Positions 52,580-61,474 of a stretch of 64,000 nt of DNA are shown piece by piece. Position 1 is the first letter of the stretch. Every line of letters starts with the position of its first letter. The translations under genes were made by a program, and so were the position numbers. The DNA comes from an uncultured Lachnospiraceae bacterium (lineage in GTDB: Bacteria > Bacillota > Clostridia > Lachnospirales > Lachnospiraceae), in the NCBI GenBank assembly GCA_910588875.1, contig CAJURT010000011.1, positions 15,541 to 79,540 of the forward strand, given 5' to 3'. The notes below the pieces were generated by a model. The model saw only the letters and a list, made by a program, of their open reading frames with translations, had not been told where the DNA came from and did no database searches.

Positions 52580-53935
52580 GTGAATAAAAAGAAGACAAAA
52601 AAGCTTCCCAGGCTCTTGTTTGCGGCCCCTGGCAGCGGAAGCGGGAAAACGGTTATTACCTGTGGGATCCTGGCACTCCTGCAAAGGAGAGGGATCTTTT
52701 GTGTATCCTATAAGTGCGGGCCGGATTATATAGACCCCATGTTCCACCAATATGTGCTGGGGATACCAGGTTATAACCTGGACAGCTTTTTCCTGCCGCC
52801 GGATCAGGTGCATAGCCTGTTGGAAGAAAAGTCCGGGGGCGCAGATATGGCTGTGATGGAAGGGGCCATGGGTTATTATGACGGGGTTGCCGGAACCACC
52901 ACCCATGCCAGTGCATATGAGATTGCACAGATTACAGATACCCCGGTGGTATTGGTTGTGGACGGAAAGAAAAGCAGCCTGTCCCTGGCAGCAATGGTGA
53001 AGGGCTTCCTGGAGTATAGAACGGACAGCCACATAGGGGGAGTGATCCTTAACAAGGTTTCGCCGGGGATGGCAGAACGTCTGCGGCCATGCCTGGAGGA
53101 ACTGGGGATCCGCATGTACGGCGCCCTTCCTTTCTGTGAGGAGGCCAAGTGGGAGAGCCGCCACCTGGGACTGACTCTGCCGGAGGAACAGGGGAGGCTG
53201 CGGGAGAAGGTGGAGGCTTTGGCAGACCGGCTGGAGCCATGTCTGGATGTGGAAGGGCTTCTGGAATTGGCAGGTACTGCGCCGTCTGTGCACAGGTGTG
53301 GCATCCGGCCGCCTTTGCCTGGCCATAGAGGAAAGGAACTTCGCAATATTGCCGTTGCCAGAGATGAGGCCTTCTGTTTTTATTATCAGGAAAACCTGGA
53401 ATTGCTGGAGAGGAATGGATGGAAACTGGTTCCCTTCAGCCCTCTCCGTGACCGTCACCTCCCTTGTGCCGGGATTTCAGCAGTCCTGCTGGGGGGAGGG
53501 TATCCGGAGGCATATGCCAGGGAACTGTCGGAAAACAAAGCCATGTTGTCAGAACTTCGGACCGCGTACAGGCAGGGCACAAAGATCCTTGCAGAATGTG
53601 GGGGGTTTCTTTATCTGCATGAAACCCTGGAAGGGCTGGATGGTGTTTGTTATCCTATGGCCGGCCTGATAAAGGCAAAGGGTTACCGGACAGAAAAGCT
53701 GTCCCGGTTTGGCTATATCATCTTGTACGGAAAGGATGGGCAGAGGCTGGCGCGGGGGCATGAATTCCACTATTGGGACAGTACCCTGCCAGGGAGGGAT
53801 TTAAGGGCAGTAAAGCCGTTTGGCACCAGGGGATGGGATTGCATGCATGTGACAGAAAAGATGATTGCCGGGTTCCCCCATCTGTATTACGGGGCAAATC
53901 CGGATTGGATCCTGAAGTTTTTAGAGAGCATGTGA
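52580..53935 (+). CDS. cbiA: Cobyrinate a,c-diamide synthase
   Basis: A 451-residue ATP- and glutamine-dependent amidase that converts carboxylates a and c of the corrin ring in cobalamin synthesis (CbiA/CobB). The N-terminal P-loop FAAPGSGSGKTVIT starts a dethiobiotin-synthetase-like domain, with CGPDYIDPMFH and the metal segment VMEGAMGYYDG. The C-terminal class-I glutaminase has nucleophile Cys340 in LAECGGFLYL and the His in RGHEFHYWD. A GTG at 52580 is the start, with a weak AAGG very close to it. No B12 riboswitch box is visible upstream. The other B12 gene here, cobI, is 48 kb away. Confidence 0.92.
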   Translation: MNKKKTKKLPRLLFAAPGSGSGKTVITCGILALLQRRGIFCVSYKCGPDYIDPMFHQYVLGIPGYNLDSFFLPPDQVHSLLEEKSGGADMAVMEGAMGYYDGVAGTTTHASAYEIAQITDTPVVLVVDGKKSSLSLAAMVKGFLEYRTDSHIGGVILNKVSPGMAERLRPCLEELGIRMYGALPFCEEAKWESRHLGLTLPEEQGRLREKVEALADRLEPCLDVEGLLELAGTAPSVHRCGIRPPLPGHRGKELRNIAVARDEAFCFYYQENLELLERNGWKLVPFSPLRDRHLPCAGISAVLLGGGYPEAYARELSENKAMLSELRTAYRQGTKILAECGGFLYLHETLEGLDGVCYPMAGLIKAKGYRTEKLSRFGYIILYGKDGQRLARGHEFHYWDSTLPGRDLRAVKPFGTRGWDCMHVTEKMIAGFPHLYYGANPDWILKFLESM

Positions 53936-53983
53936 CAGGTGCATGATACGGGAGCAGATCATTTTGGAGAAAGGGGAGCGGGA

Positions 53984-55354
53984 ATGGCTTCAAGGATGGA
54001 ATTTGTTGAATTTATAGCTGACCAGTTAAAAGAGGCAGGGGCAATCACCTGCAAAAAAATGTTTGGCGAATACGGTGTCTATTGCGAAGGGAAAATTTTT
54101 GCTGTGATCTGCGATGACCAGTTCTTTATCAAGATCACAGAGGCCGGGCGGAAACTCTGCCCGGATTTACGGGAGGCACCTCCTTACAAAGGGGCAAAGA
54201 ACTATTTTCTTGTGGAGGATGTGGAAGACCGGGAGAAGATGGTCAGGCTGGCAGTTGCAACCTGTGGGGAGTTGCCGGCTCCAAAGGCAAAAAAGAAAAA
54301 ACGGGAAAAGGGAAAATATCAAAAGAGGAGTGATGAGAGGATGGCAAAACCTGTGATTGCCCTTACAATGGGGGATCCGGCAGGGATTGGGCCGGAGATT
54401 ATTGTGAAAGCCCTGGCAAACCATGCTGTCCGGGAACATGCAGTGTGCATTGTGATTGGGGACAGGAAGGTACTTGGCCTGGCGATGGAGACAACGGGTA
54501 TGGAACTGGAGATCCATAAGATAGGCAAAGCAGAGGAGGCCAGGGATGAAAAGGGTGTGTTAAACCTGATAGACTTGGACAATGTGGATATGGGGGCATT
54601 TGCCTGGGGGAAGGCCAGTGCCATGTGTGGCCGGGCAGCATACGGATATATTGAAAAAAGTATTCAGCTTGCCAATAAAAAAGAGGTGGATGCAGTCAGT
54701 ACAGCACCGATTAACAAGGAGGCGTTCCATGAGGCAAAGATCCCCTATATTGGCCACACAGAATTATTCGGAGCCTTGACAGAGACAAAAGATCCCCTGA
54801 CCATGTTTGAGACAAACGGAATGCGTGTTTTCTTTCTGACAAGGCATGTTTCCATGCGCAAAATGCTGGACCTGGTCAAAAAAGACAGGATTGTCGATTA
54901 TGTAATCCGTTGTGAAGAAGCCCTTAAGCGTCTTGGGGTATCAGAAGGCACGATGGCAATCGCCGGGCTGAATCCCCACAGTGGCGAGCACGGGCTGTTT
55001 GGAGAGGAAGAAACCCTGGAGATCGAACCTGCCGTCAGGGAATTAAGGGCAATGGGATACGATGTGGCAGGGCCTGTGGGGGCAGATTCCGTATTCCATC
55101 AGTGTGCAACGGGGAAATATAACAGTGTTTTGTCGCTCTATCACGACCAGGGGCACATTGCAGCAAAGACACTGGATTTTGACCGGACCATCGCCATCAC
55201 CAACGGTATGCCGATTCTGAGGACATCCGTAGACCATGGAACCGCATTTGACATTGCAGGGACGGGAACGGCAGGGGCAGTCAGCATGGCAGAGGCAATT
55301 TTACTGGCAGCCAGGTACTCTCCCTGCTTCCGGGATTTCACACCGAAAAAATAA
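53984..55354 (+). CDS. TfoX-N domain joined in frame to PdxA-type dehydrogenase
   Basis: One 456-residue frame (from ATG 53984, with GGAGCGGG before it). Residues 1-105 are a TfoX N-terminal domain (KKMFGEYGVYCEGKIFAVICDD, YKGAKNYFLVEDV, ELPAPKAKKKK). The rest, from the ATG at 54341, is a complete 4-hydroxythreonine-4-phosphate-dehydrogenase-like enzyme of 337 residues (ALTMGDPAGIGPEI, STAPINKEAF, GHTELFGAL, GLNPHSGEHG, LYHDQGHIAAKTLDF, SVDHGTAFDIAGTGTA). PdxA acts in B6 synthesis; PdxA2-type paralogues act on sugar-acid 4-phosphates. The second part has its own GAGGAG site. At the junction a slippery A_AAA_AAG lies where a -1 shift would meet TGA at 54331, so separate proteins are also possible. 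Confidence 0.85.
   Translation: MASRMEFVEFIADQLKEAGAITCKKMFGEYGVYCEGKIFAVICDDQFFIKITEAGRKLCPDLREAPPYKGAKNYFLVEDVEDREKMVRLAVATCGELPAPKAKKKKREKGKYQKRSDERMAKPVIALTMGDPAGIGPEIIVKALANHAVREHAVCIVIGDRKVLGLAMETTGMELEIHKIGKAEEARDEKGVLNLIDLDNVDMGAFAWGKASAMCGRAAYGYIEKSIQLANKKEVDAVSTAPINKEAFHEAKIPYIGHTELFGALTETKDPLTMFETNGMRVFFLTRHVSMRKMLDLVKKDRIVDYVIRCEEALKRLGVSEGTMAIAGLNPHSGEHGLFGEEETLEIEPAVRELRAMGYDVAGPVGADSVFHQCATGKYNSVLSLYHDQGHIAAKTLDFDRTIAITNGMPILRTSVDHGTAFDIAGTGTAGAVSMAEAILLAARYSPCFRDFTPKK
54289..54295 (+). promoter_or_regulatory. Slippery heptamer A_AAA_AAG at the tfoX-pdxA junction
   Basis: The frame reads GCA-AAA-AAG, giving the heptamer A AAA AAG in the correct phase for -1 frameshifting, as in dnaX of Escherichia coli. 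In the -1 frame there are 12 sense codons and then TGA at 54331-54333, directly ahead of the pdxA ribosome site and ATG. No strong downstream pseudoknot is evident. Confidence 0.45.
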
Positions 55355-55364
55355 TGTTTTTCAT

Positions 55365-55390
55365 GGGCTGCCCAGGCGGCCCTTCTTTTT
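55365..55390 (+). terminator. Intrinsic terminator after the tfoX-pdxA gene
   Basis: GGGCTGCC (55365-55372) pairs with GGCGGCCC (55375-55382) allowing one G-U pair, followed by TTCTTTTT. The compact loop makes it a moderate terminator. Confidence 0.65.
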
Positions 55391-55394
55391 GTCA

Positions 55395-55423
55395 TTGAAT
55401 CTCCGGGCTGTCTGTGGTAAACT
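55395..55423 (+). promoter_or_regulatory. Candidate promoter of the inositol monophosphatase gene
   Basis: TTGAAT (55395-55400) and TAAACT (55418-55423) are separated by 17 bp, just downstream of the terminator and 43 bp before the ATG. Confidence 0.45.
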
Positions 55424-55465
55424 ACTAGAAAACCAATCAAAAACAGTATTATACAAGGAGAAAAT

Positions 55466-56236
55466 ATGCTAAAAGAGGGTTTGCTTCCGGAAATTCTTAA
55501 AATTGTCCAGGAATGTGGGGATATTATGTTAAGCGCCACAGATATTGAACGTAAGACCCATCAGAAGGAGGGAAAAGGGAATTTTGTCACGGACTATGAT
55601 TCCAGGGTGCAGAAAGCATTGAAAGCCCGGCTGCTAAACCTGGTTCCAGGAGCCGCATTCCTTGGCGAAGAGGATCAGATGGACCATACGGATATTTCCA
55701 AAGGCTATGCATTTATTGTGGATCCGATTGACGGTACGGCCAACTTTATCCGGGGCTATAATGCCAGCTGCGTCAGCGTGGCATTGGCAAAAGACGGATA
55801 TCCTGTATTGGGGGTGGTCTATAATCCATACCAAAAGGAAATTTACTATGCCGAGAAGGGGAAGGGGGCTTATATGAATGGGCAGAGGATTTATGCCTCA
55901 GAGAGAAGCCTGGAAGAAGGGGTGGTTCTGTTTGGGGTAGCCCCTTATAATAAGGAACTGATGCAGAAGTCTTTTGAAACTGCTTACCGTTATGTGTCCT
56001 GTGCAGAGGATCTGCGCAGAAGCGGATCAGCGGCCATCGATTTATGCATGGTGGCCAGCGGGAAGGCCGAGTTCTTCTTTGAGATGGTTTTGTCTCCCTG
56101 GGATTATGCTGCGGGCGCATTGCTGGTGGAGGAGGCTGGCGGATTTACCAGTGACCTTGAGGGAAGGCCGTTGACCTATGACCGGAAACAGACGGTAACG
56201 GCCAGGGCGCCTAAGGTGGAACTCTTAAAGCTGTAA
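55466..56236 (+). CDS. suhB: Inositol monophosphatase family protein
   Basis: A 256-residue Mg-dependent phosphatase of the IMPase/SuhB family. Metal and catalytic motifs are intact: NFVTDYD, FLGEED, VDPIDGTANF and SPWDYAAGALLVEEAGG. Substrates in the family include inositol 1-phosphate, fructose 1,6-bisphosphate and adenosine bisphosphate, and these cannot be separated here. AAGGAG precedes the ATG. It appears to have its own promoter and to be the first of a short cluster before the nitroreductase. Confidence 0.88.
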   Translation: MLKEGLLPEILKIVQECGDIMLSATDIERKTHQKEGKGNFVTDYDSRVQKALKARLLNLVPGAAFLGEEDQMDHTDISKGYAFIVDPIDGTANFIRGYNASCVSVALAKDGYPVLGVVYNPYQKEIYYAEKGKGAYMNGQRIYASERSLEEGVVLFGVAPYNKELMQKSFETAYRYVSCAEDLRRSGSAAIDLCMVASGKAEFFFEMVLSPWDYAAGALLVEEAGGFTSDLEGRPLTYDRKQTVTARAPKVELLKL

Positions 56237-56314
56237 AGGGAGTGCAGCCTGAAAAAGGGGATATAAAATGTTACCATAAAAAATGCAAAAGCAGAAAGAA
56301 AAAGGAGAAAAGAC

Positions 56315-56842
56315 ATGCCAGACAACCAAACATTAAACACAATTTTCAGCCGTTCAAGCTACAGGGGAAAGTTCAAAAATGAACCGGTTCCGCGGGAAGA
56401 CCTGGTTGCGATCCTCAAGGCAGGGATAGCGGCTCCATCCGCCTGCAACAGGCAGACAACTTCCTTTATTGCGGTGGATGATGAGGCGTTGGTAAAAGAA
56501 ATCAAGAATATTTTCCCCAATCCCTCCTGCCAGACGGCCCAGGCGTTTATTGTGGTATTTACGCAAGAGATCGCCGGGGTGGATGGCCGTTTTTATAGTG
56601 TGCATGACTACAGCGCGGCAGTCGAAAATATGATGTTGGCGATGAAATCCCTGGGATATGACACCTGCTGGTACGAGGGGGGAGTCAGAAAGTATGTGGA
56701 TCAGTTTGTCGATCTTCTGCGCGTTCCGGAGGAATTGCACATGGCATGCCTGCTGCCTGTGGGAGTAGCGGCAGAAGAGGTGGTTCCGGTAAAAGGAAAG
56801 AAACCCTTTGAAGAACGGGCATGGTTTAACCTTGGTTCATAA
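56315..56842 (+). CDS. Nitroreductase-family flavoprotein
   Basis: A 175-residue FMN-dependent oxidoreductase. The N-terminal FSRSSYRGKFKNEPVPREDL and AGIAAPSACNRQTTSF segments bind FMN phosphate, and the C-terminal half contains the AVENMMLAMKSLGYDTCWYEGG helix and a LLPVGVAAE strand. Such proteins reduce nitro or quinone groups with NAD(P)H; the true substrate is unknown. AAAGGAG precedes the ATG. Confidence 0.88.
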   Translation: MPDNQTLNTIFSRSSYRGKFKNEPVPREDLVAILKAGIAAPSACNRQTTSFIAVDDEALVKEIKNIFPNPSCQTAQAFIVVFTQEIAGVDGRFYSVHDYSAAVENMMLAMKSLGYDTCWYEGGVRKYVDQFVDLLRVPEELHMACLLPVGVAAEEVVPVKGKKPFEERAWFNLGS

Positions 56843-56926
56843 AGGGGAAGGCTGCCCAATAACAAGGCTGTGATGGCGATGCAAAGGCCCAATAAACCAA
56901 CCCAAGGACGAATGAGGAGACAAATC

Positions 56927-58057
56927 GTGGCAGAACATATATTGGAATTGGACGAAATCAAGAAAAGCTTTGGTAAGACCCAGGTACTAAAGGGGATAAG
57001 CCTGTCTGTCCGGCAGGGAGAATTTATAACCTTCCTCGGTGCCTCTGGCTGTGGAAAAACTACTACTCTGAGGATCATTGCCGGGCTGGAAGTTCCGGAT
57101 GAGGGGAAGGTTTTTCTGAATGGAAAGGATGTAACGGCACTGGAGCCTAATCAGAGAAATGTAAATACCGTTTTTCAGAATTATGCCCTGTTTCCTCATA
57201 TGAATGTATTTGCCAACATAGCCTATGGGCTTAAGCTGAAAAGGATGCCAAAAAAGGAGATCGCCAGGAAAGTGGAAGAAATGCTGGAACTGGTGCAGCT
57301 ATCCGGATATGAAAGGCGGATGCCATCGGAACTTTCCGGCGGGCAGAAGCAGCGGGTTGCCATTGCCCGGGCAGTAGTCAACAATCCTCAGGTGCTTTTG
57401 CTGGACGAGCCCCTGGGAGCCCTGGATCTGCAATTGCGGCGGCAGATGCAGGTGGAATTAAAGCGCATCCAGAAACGCCTGAAAATCACCTTCATCTATA
57501 TTACCCATGACCAGGAAGAGGCGCTTAATATGTCAGACCGGATTGTGGTGATGGACCGTGGACAGCTGGAACAGGTAGGGACGCCAGACCAAATATACTA
57601 TCATCCTAGAACCAGTTATGCGGCGCGCTTTGTGGGAACGGCGAATATTCTGTCCGGGCGGTTTTGCAGGGAGGAAGCAGGGATTGCCTGTGTTGAAGTT
57701 GCCTGCCGTCCCGGTGAGGCGGCAGTTCCTGTCCGGGCATCCCTGACAGATGCCCAGGCTGAATTAATCCGGCGGGGAGAGGTAAAGCCTGGCCAGCAAG
57801 TATCTGTGGCAGTGAGAAGTGAAAATATCCTGCTGGGAAAGGAGTCGGGGCCGGGACTGCGCCTTCCGGTAATTGAGAAGAATTTTGCTGGGGGAATGCT
57901 GAGAATTTGCCTGGACGGGGGAGAGTTGGGCGAACTGGTAGCAAGCCGCCAGGGGATCGATTCCTCTTTTCAGGCTGGAGACATGGCCACGGTATACTGG
58001 GAACCGGAGCATGGGGTACTGGTAGATATGGAGGGAAGCAAGGAGAATGGGACATAA
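56927..58057 (+). CDS. potA: Spermidine/putrescine ABC transporter ATPase
   Basis: A 376-residue ABC ATPase with a C-terminal TOBE regulatory region. Walker A GASGCGKTTT, the signature LSGGQKQRVAIARA, Walker B VLLLDEPLGALD and the switch His in THDQEEAL are intact. I chose GTG 56927, with GAGGAGA 6-7 nt upstream, because ATG 56912 overlaps that site and the family N terminus begins with xExILELxxIxKSFG. It is first of potABCD and overlaps potB by 11 bp. It couples ATP hydrolysis to polyamine uptake. Confidence 0.93.
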   Translation: MAEHILELDEIKKSFGKTQVLKGISLSVRQGEFITFLGASGCGKTTTLRIIAGLEVPDEGKVFLNGKDVTALEPNQRNVNTVFQNYALFPHMNVFANIAYGLKLKRMPKKEIARKVEEMLELVQLSGYERRMPSELSGGQKQRVAIARAVVNNPQVLLLDEPLGALDLQLRRQMQVELKRIQKRLKITFIYITHDQEEALNMSDRIVVMDRGQLEQVGTPDQIYYHPRTSYAARFVGTANILSGRFCREEAGIACVEVACRPGEAAVPVRASLTDAQAELIRRGEVKPGQQVSVAVRSENILLGKESGPGLRLPVIEKNFAGGMLRICLDGGELGELVASRQGIDSSFQAGDMATVYWEPEHGVLVDMEGSKENGT

Positions 58058-58913
58058 TACAGGAAAAAAGAGAAGCGGTTGGTGGATGACGGTGATGCCA
58101 TTATACCTGTTTACCATCTTTTTTGTTGCCCTGCCGATGTTATATCTGCTGGCTTTAAGCTTCCTGACCAGGGCACAGACCTGGGGAGTGGTGAATGAAT
58201 TTACACTGGATAACTATCTCCGTATTGCCGACCCGGTTTACTTAAATACCTTTAAAGAGTCGTTTCAGATGGCGATTCTGACTACCGCAGGCACATTGCT
58301 GATCGGATATCCCTTTGGGTATCTGATGGCCAGGCTGCCCGGGAGGGCAAAAAGCCTGATGATGCTTTTGGTGGTGATCCCTTTTTGGACCAGCGCCCTG
58401 ATGAGGATGTATGGCTGGATTATTATTTTCCGCAGCAATGGGCTTTTGGATAAGCTGCTGATGGGGCTTGGCATCACAGATTCGCCCTTAAAGCTATTAT
58501 ACTCCTATCCGGCAGTATTGGTGGGGATGGTATATTCCCTTCTGCCTTTTATGATCCTTTCTGTATATTCCAGTACAGATAAGATGGATTGGAGCCTGGT
58601 GGAGGCAGCCCGGGATCTGGGAGCCACCAGAGGGGAAGCGTTCTTTACGGTCACTGTAAAATTGACCTTGCCGGGAATTTTGTCAGGGGTTGTGTTGGTA
58701 TTCATTCCGTCCATGGGGCTGTTTTTTATTGCAGATATTTTGGGGGGAGGTAAGGTTATGCTGGTGGGAAACCTGATCCAGAACCAGCTACAAAGCGGCA
58801 GGGACTGGCCGTTTGCTGCAGCATTGTCTGTGGTGCTGATGATATTTACTTCTATGATGATCTGGATTTACCGCAGGGCATCAGGGGTAAGGGATTTGGA
58901 GGGGCTGCTATGA
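58047..58913 (+). CDS. potB: Spermidine/putrescine ABC transporter permease B
   Basis: A 288-residue membrane permease with six hydrophobic segments. The EAA loop is LVEAARDLGATRGEAFFTVTVKLTLPG. The segment FWTSALMRMYGWIIIFRSNGLLDKLLM is characteristic of PotB. An AAGGAGA site lies directly before the ATG inside potA, indicating translational coupling. It overlaps potC by 4 bp (ATGA). Confidence 0.93.
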   Translation: MGHNTGKKRSGWWMTVMPLYLFTIFFVALPMLYLLALSFLTRAQTWGVVNEFTLDNYLRIADPVYLNTFKESFQMAILTTAGTLLIGYPFGYLMARLPGRAKSLMMLLVVIPFWTSALMRMYGWIIIFRSNGLLDKLLMGLGITDSPLKLLYSYPAVLVGMVYSLLPFMILSVYSSTDKMDWSLVEAARDLGATRGEAFFTVTVKLTLPGILSGVVLVFIPSMGLFFIADILGGGKVMLVGNLIQNQLQSGRDWPFAAALSVVLMIFTSMMIWIYRRASGVRDLEGLL

Positions 58914-59698
58914 GGAAAAGAATCCGCTTTTCTGCCATTTACCAGGCAATCCTGCTGATCCTCATGTATGTCCCGATTTTCGTAGTGGTGGTTTATTCCT
59001 TTAATGAGTCGAGGAATTCCACAGTTTGGGGCGGGTGGAGTTTGGGCTGGTACCAAAAGCTGATGAAAAACCGTTCCCTGCTGGAGGCGCTGAAAAACAG
59101 TGTGGTTCTGGCCGCCTTAAGCAGCGGGGCGGCAGGGATTATCGGGACCCTGGGGGCAGTCGGCATGGCCAGGATGAACTGGCGGAGTAAGGGGGCGGTG
59201 GAGTATGTATCCACTATTCCGATTATGATACCGGAAATCATCCTGGGGATGGTGTTTATGGCCTTCTATGCTATGTTGGGCCTGCCCTTTGGCATGGTAA
59301 CCCTGGTGCTTGGCCACACTACTTTCTGCATACCCTATGTGTATATGATGGTTAAATCCAGCCTGGTTGGGATTGATAAATCTTTGGGGGAGGCGGCAAA
59401 GGATTTGGGGGCTTCTGAAAGGAAGGCATTTTTTGACATCACCCTGCCTTTGATCTTTCCGGCGGTGGTTTCCGGGATGCTTCTGGCTTTTGCCATGTCG
59501 CTGGACGATGTGGTGATCAGTATTTTTGTGACGGGAGCCAGGACTAACACGTTGCCGATCCGGATATATACCCAGCTGAAGTCAGGAGTGACGCCAGAGA
59601 TCAATGCCCTTTGTACGATCATGCTGGTGGTGACTTTTTTGCTGGTAGGTTTGTCCAGGATTTTAGGGGGAATCCGGGGAGGGCAAGGCAAGGGCTGA
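58910..59698 (+). CDS. potC: Spermidine/putrescine ABC transporter permease C
   Basis: A 262-residue permease with six hydrophobic segments. The EAA loop is LGEAAKDLGASERKAFFDITLPLIFPA, and FNESRNSTVWGGWSLGWYQKLM is typical of PotC. Its ATG overlaps the potB stop (ATGA). It forms the channel heterodimer with PotB and is followed after 63 bp by potD. Confidence 0.93.
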   Translation: MRKRIRFSAIYQAILLILMYVPIFVVVVYSFNESRNSTVWGGWSLGWYQKLMKNRSLLEALKNSVVLAALSSGAAGIIGTLGAVGMARMNWRSKGAVEYVSTIPIMIPEIILGMVFMAFYAMLGLPFGMVTLVLGHTTFCIPYVYMMVKSSLVGIDKSLGEAAKDLGASERKAFFDITLPLIFPAVVSGMLLAFAMSLDDVVISIFVTGARTNTLPIRIYTQLKSGVTPEINALCTIMLVVTFLLVGLSRILGGIRGGQGKG

Positions 59699-59761
59699 AA
59701 ACCCCTAGTACACTGAGGGTAGCCACAGGCAATTGTACCAAACATTTGAGGAGGAAAAATT

Positions 59762-60886
59762 ATGAAAAAAACTACAAGATTATTTGCCGCATTGACAGCA
59801 TCAGCTGTGATGGCGGCCAGCCTTTCTGGTTGCGGCAAAAGCAAGGAAAACGTAGATGGGAATGGGCCCTCCCGGGCAGAGGTGGTTTCCCAAGGAGGAA
59901 ACGAAGGCAAGGGGGATCCGGGAGAACTGAATATTTATACCTGGGCAGAGTATGTTCCCCAGGATGTGATTGACCAATTTGAGGATGAGACGGGAATTCG
60001 AGTGAATTATACGAATTTTGAGGCGAATGAGGAAATGCTGGCAAAGCTGGAGACCAGTAAAGGCGGAGACTACGATATTATCATTGCCTCTGATTATATC
60101 ATTAAGATTGCGGCAGATGAGGGACTGGTGAAGGAACTTGATAAGGAGCAGCTGCCGAATTTTAAAAATATTGATCCTGTTTTCCAAAATTTCTTTTATG
60201 ATCCGGAGAATAAATATACGGTACCCTATGGCCCGGGTATCCCTCTGCTGGTCTACGATCCGTCGGTGGTCACCTGCGAGATCACAGGTTATGGCTCTTT
60301 GTGGGATCCATCTCTGGAAGACAGCTTAGCGTTAATGGACAGTGAGCGGGTGGTCATGGGGATGGCATTAAAAACCATGGGAGAATCCTTTAATACAGAG
60401 GATCCGGACGTGATTCGGGCGGCTGGGGATAAGCTGATGAGCCTGGCGCCGAATGTGCGTGTACTGAGCCAGAACCAGACGCAGGATTATCTGCTCAGCG
60501 GGGAAGTGGGGGCTGCTTTTCTCTTTACCTCCCAGGTTGTTCTGGCTCTAAGCCAGAATCCGCAGCTGCAGGTGGTATACCCTAAAGAAGGGCTTGGCTT
60601 TGGCGTAGATGCGGCATTTATCCCATCACAGGCTCCAAACAGCGATAATGCTCACGCATTTCTCAATTTTATCCTGGACGGGGAAATCGGGGCACAGGTG
60701 GCTCAGCAGACATATTATCTCTGCCCGAATCAGGCTTCCTACGAATTTTTGGATGAAGGGTTTAAGCAAAGCCTGGTTATCAGCACAGATGATATCCCCA
60801 ACGGAGAATTTATCCAGGATGTGGGGGCAGAGGCAACAGCGCTTCATGAGGAGATTTGGACGGAATTTAAGTCAGTGCTGGATTAA
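59762..60886 (+). CDS. potD: Spermidine/putrescine-binding lipoprotein
   Basis: A 374-residue polyamine-binding protein with a lipoprotein signal (lipobox LSGC, Cys24). The mature start ELNIYTWAEYVPQDVI and FEANEEMLAKLE are typical of PotD, and acidic and aromatic residues that coordinate polyamine occur through YDIIIASDYI and VPYGPGIPLLVYD. GAGGAGG lies 8-10 nt before the ATG. It is last in the potABCD operon; no polyamine synthesis gene is nearby. Confidence 0.94.
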   Translation: MKKTTRLFAALTASAVMAASLSGCGKSKENVDGNGPSRAEVVSQGGNEGKGDPGELNIYTWAEYVPQDVIDQFEDETGIRVNYTNFEANEEMLAKLETSKGGDYDIIIASDYIIKIAADEGLVKELDKEQLPNFKNIDPVFQNFFYDPENKYTVPYGPGIPLLVYDPSVVTCEITGYGSLWDPSLEDSLALMDSERVVMGMALKTMGESFNTEDPDVIRAAGDKLMSLAPNVRVLSQNQTQDYLLSGEVGAAFLFTSQVVLALSQNPQLQVVYPKEGLGFGVDAAFIPSQAPNSDNAHAFLNFILDGEIGAQVAQQTYYLCPNQASYEFLDEGFKQSLVISTDDIPNGEFIQDVGAEATALHEEIWTEFKSVLD

Positions 60887-60962
60887 AACAAGCAAAATGG
60901 CGATGAAATGATGGCTGGTTATCCGGTGGCAGTTTCTGAATAAAGAGGCAGAGGGGAAGAGG

Positions 60963-61439
60963 ATGGAAGAAAAAACGAATGTCATGCGGATCCTGGAACA
61001 GAAGAAGATACCATATCGGCCGCATTTTTATGAGAATACCGACGCAGTAAACGGAACTGAGGTGGCAAAGATACTGGGAGAAGACCCTGGCCGGGTCTTT
61101 AAAACCTTGGTCACGGAGGGAAAAAGCGGGCAGCATTATGTATTTGTTATCCCGGTAGAAAAAGAACTGGATCTGAAGAAAGCAGCAAAAGCAGTGGGGG
61201 AAAAATCAGTTGCTATGCTGAAGGCGAGGGAACTTTTGCCCCTCACAGGCTATGTCCACGGCGGCTGTTCACCTATTGGGATGAAGAAATTTTTCCTGAC
61301 CACGATTGGCCGGCAGGTGGAAGGGCTGGAATATTTCTTTTTCAGCGGCGGGAAGATTGGGGCACAAGTGGAGATGGCGCCGGAGGACTTGAAGAAGGTG
61401 ATCTCTTATCAGGTGGCAGACGTGACGGCAGAAGCATAA
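60963..61439 (+). CDS. ybaK: YbaK/EbsC-type Cys-tRNA(Pro) deacylase
   Basis: A 158-residue trans-editing protein that hydrolyses mischarged Cys-tRNA(Pro). Family segments are RVFKTLVTEG, FVIPVEKELDLKKAAKA, LTGYVHGGCSPIGMKKFF and the closing FFSGGKIGAQVEMAPEDL. The catalytic Lys corresponds to the one in VFKTL. GAGGGGAAGAGG lies just before the ATG. It stands between potD and the histidine phosphatase with no functional link apparent. Confidence 0.9.
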   Translation: MEEKTNVMRILEQKKIPYRPHFYENTDAVNGTEVAKILGEDPGRVFKTLVTEGKSGQHYVFVIPVEKELDLKKAAKAVGEKSVAMLKARELLPLTGYVHGGCSPIGMKKFFLTTIGRQVEGLEYFFFSGGKIGAQVEMAPEDLKKVISYQVADVTAEA

Positions 61440-61474
61440 AAATACTATGGCTATAACAGGGAGAGGTTACATAT

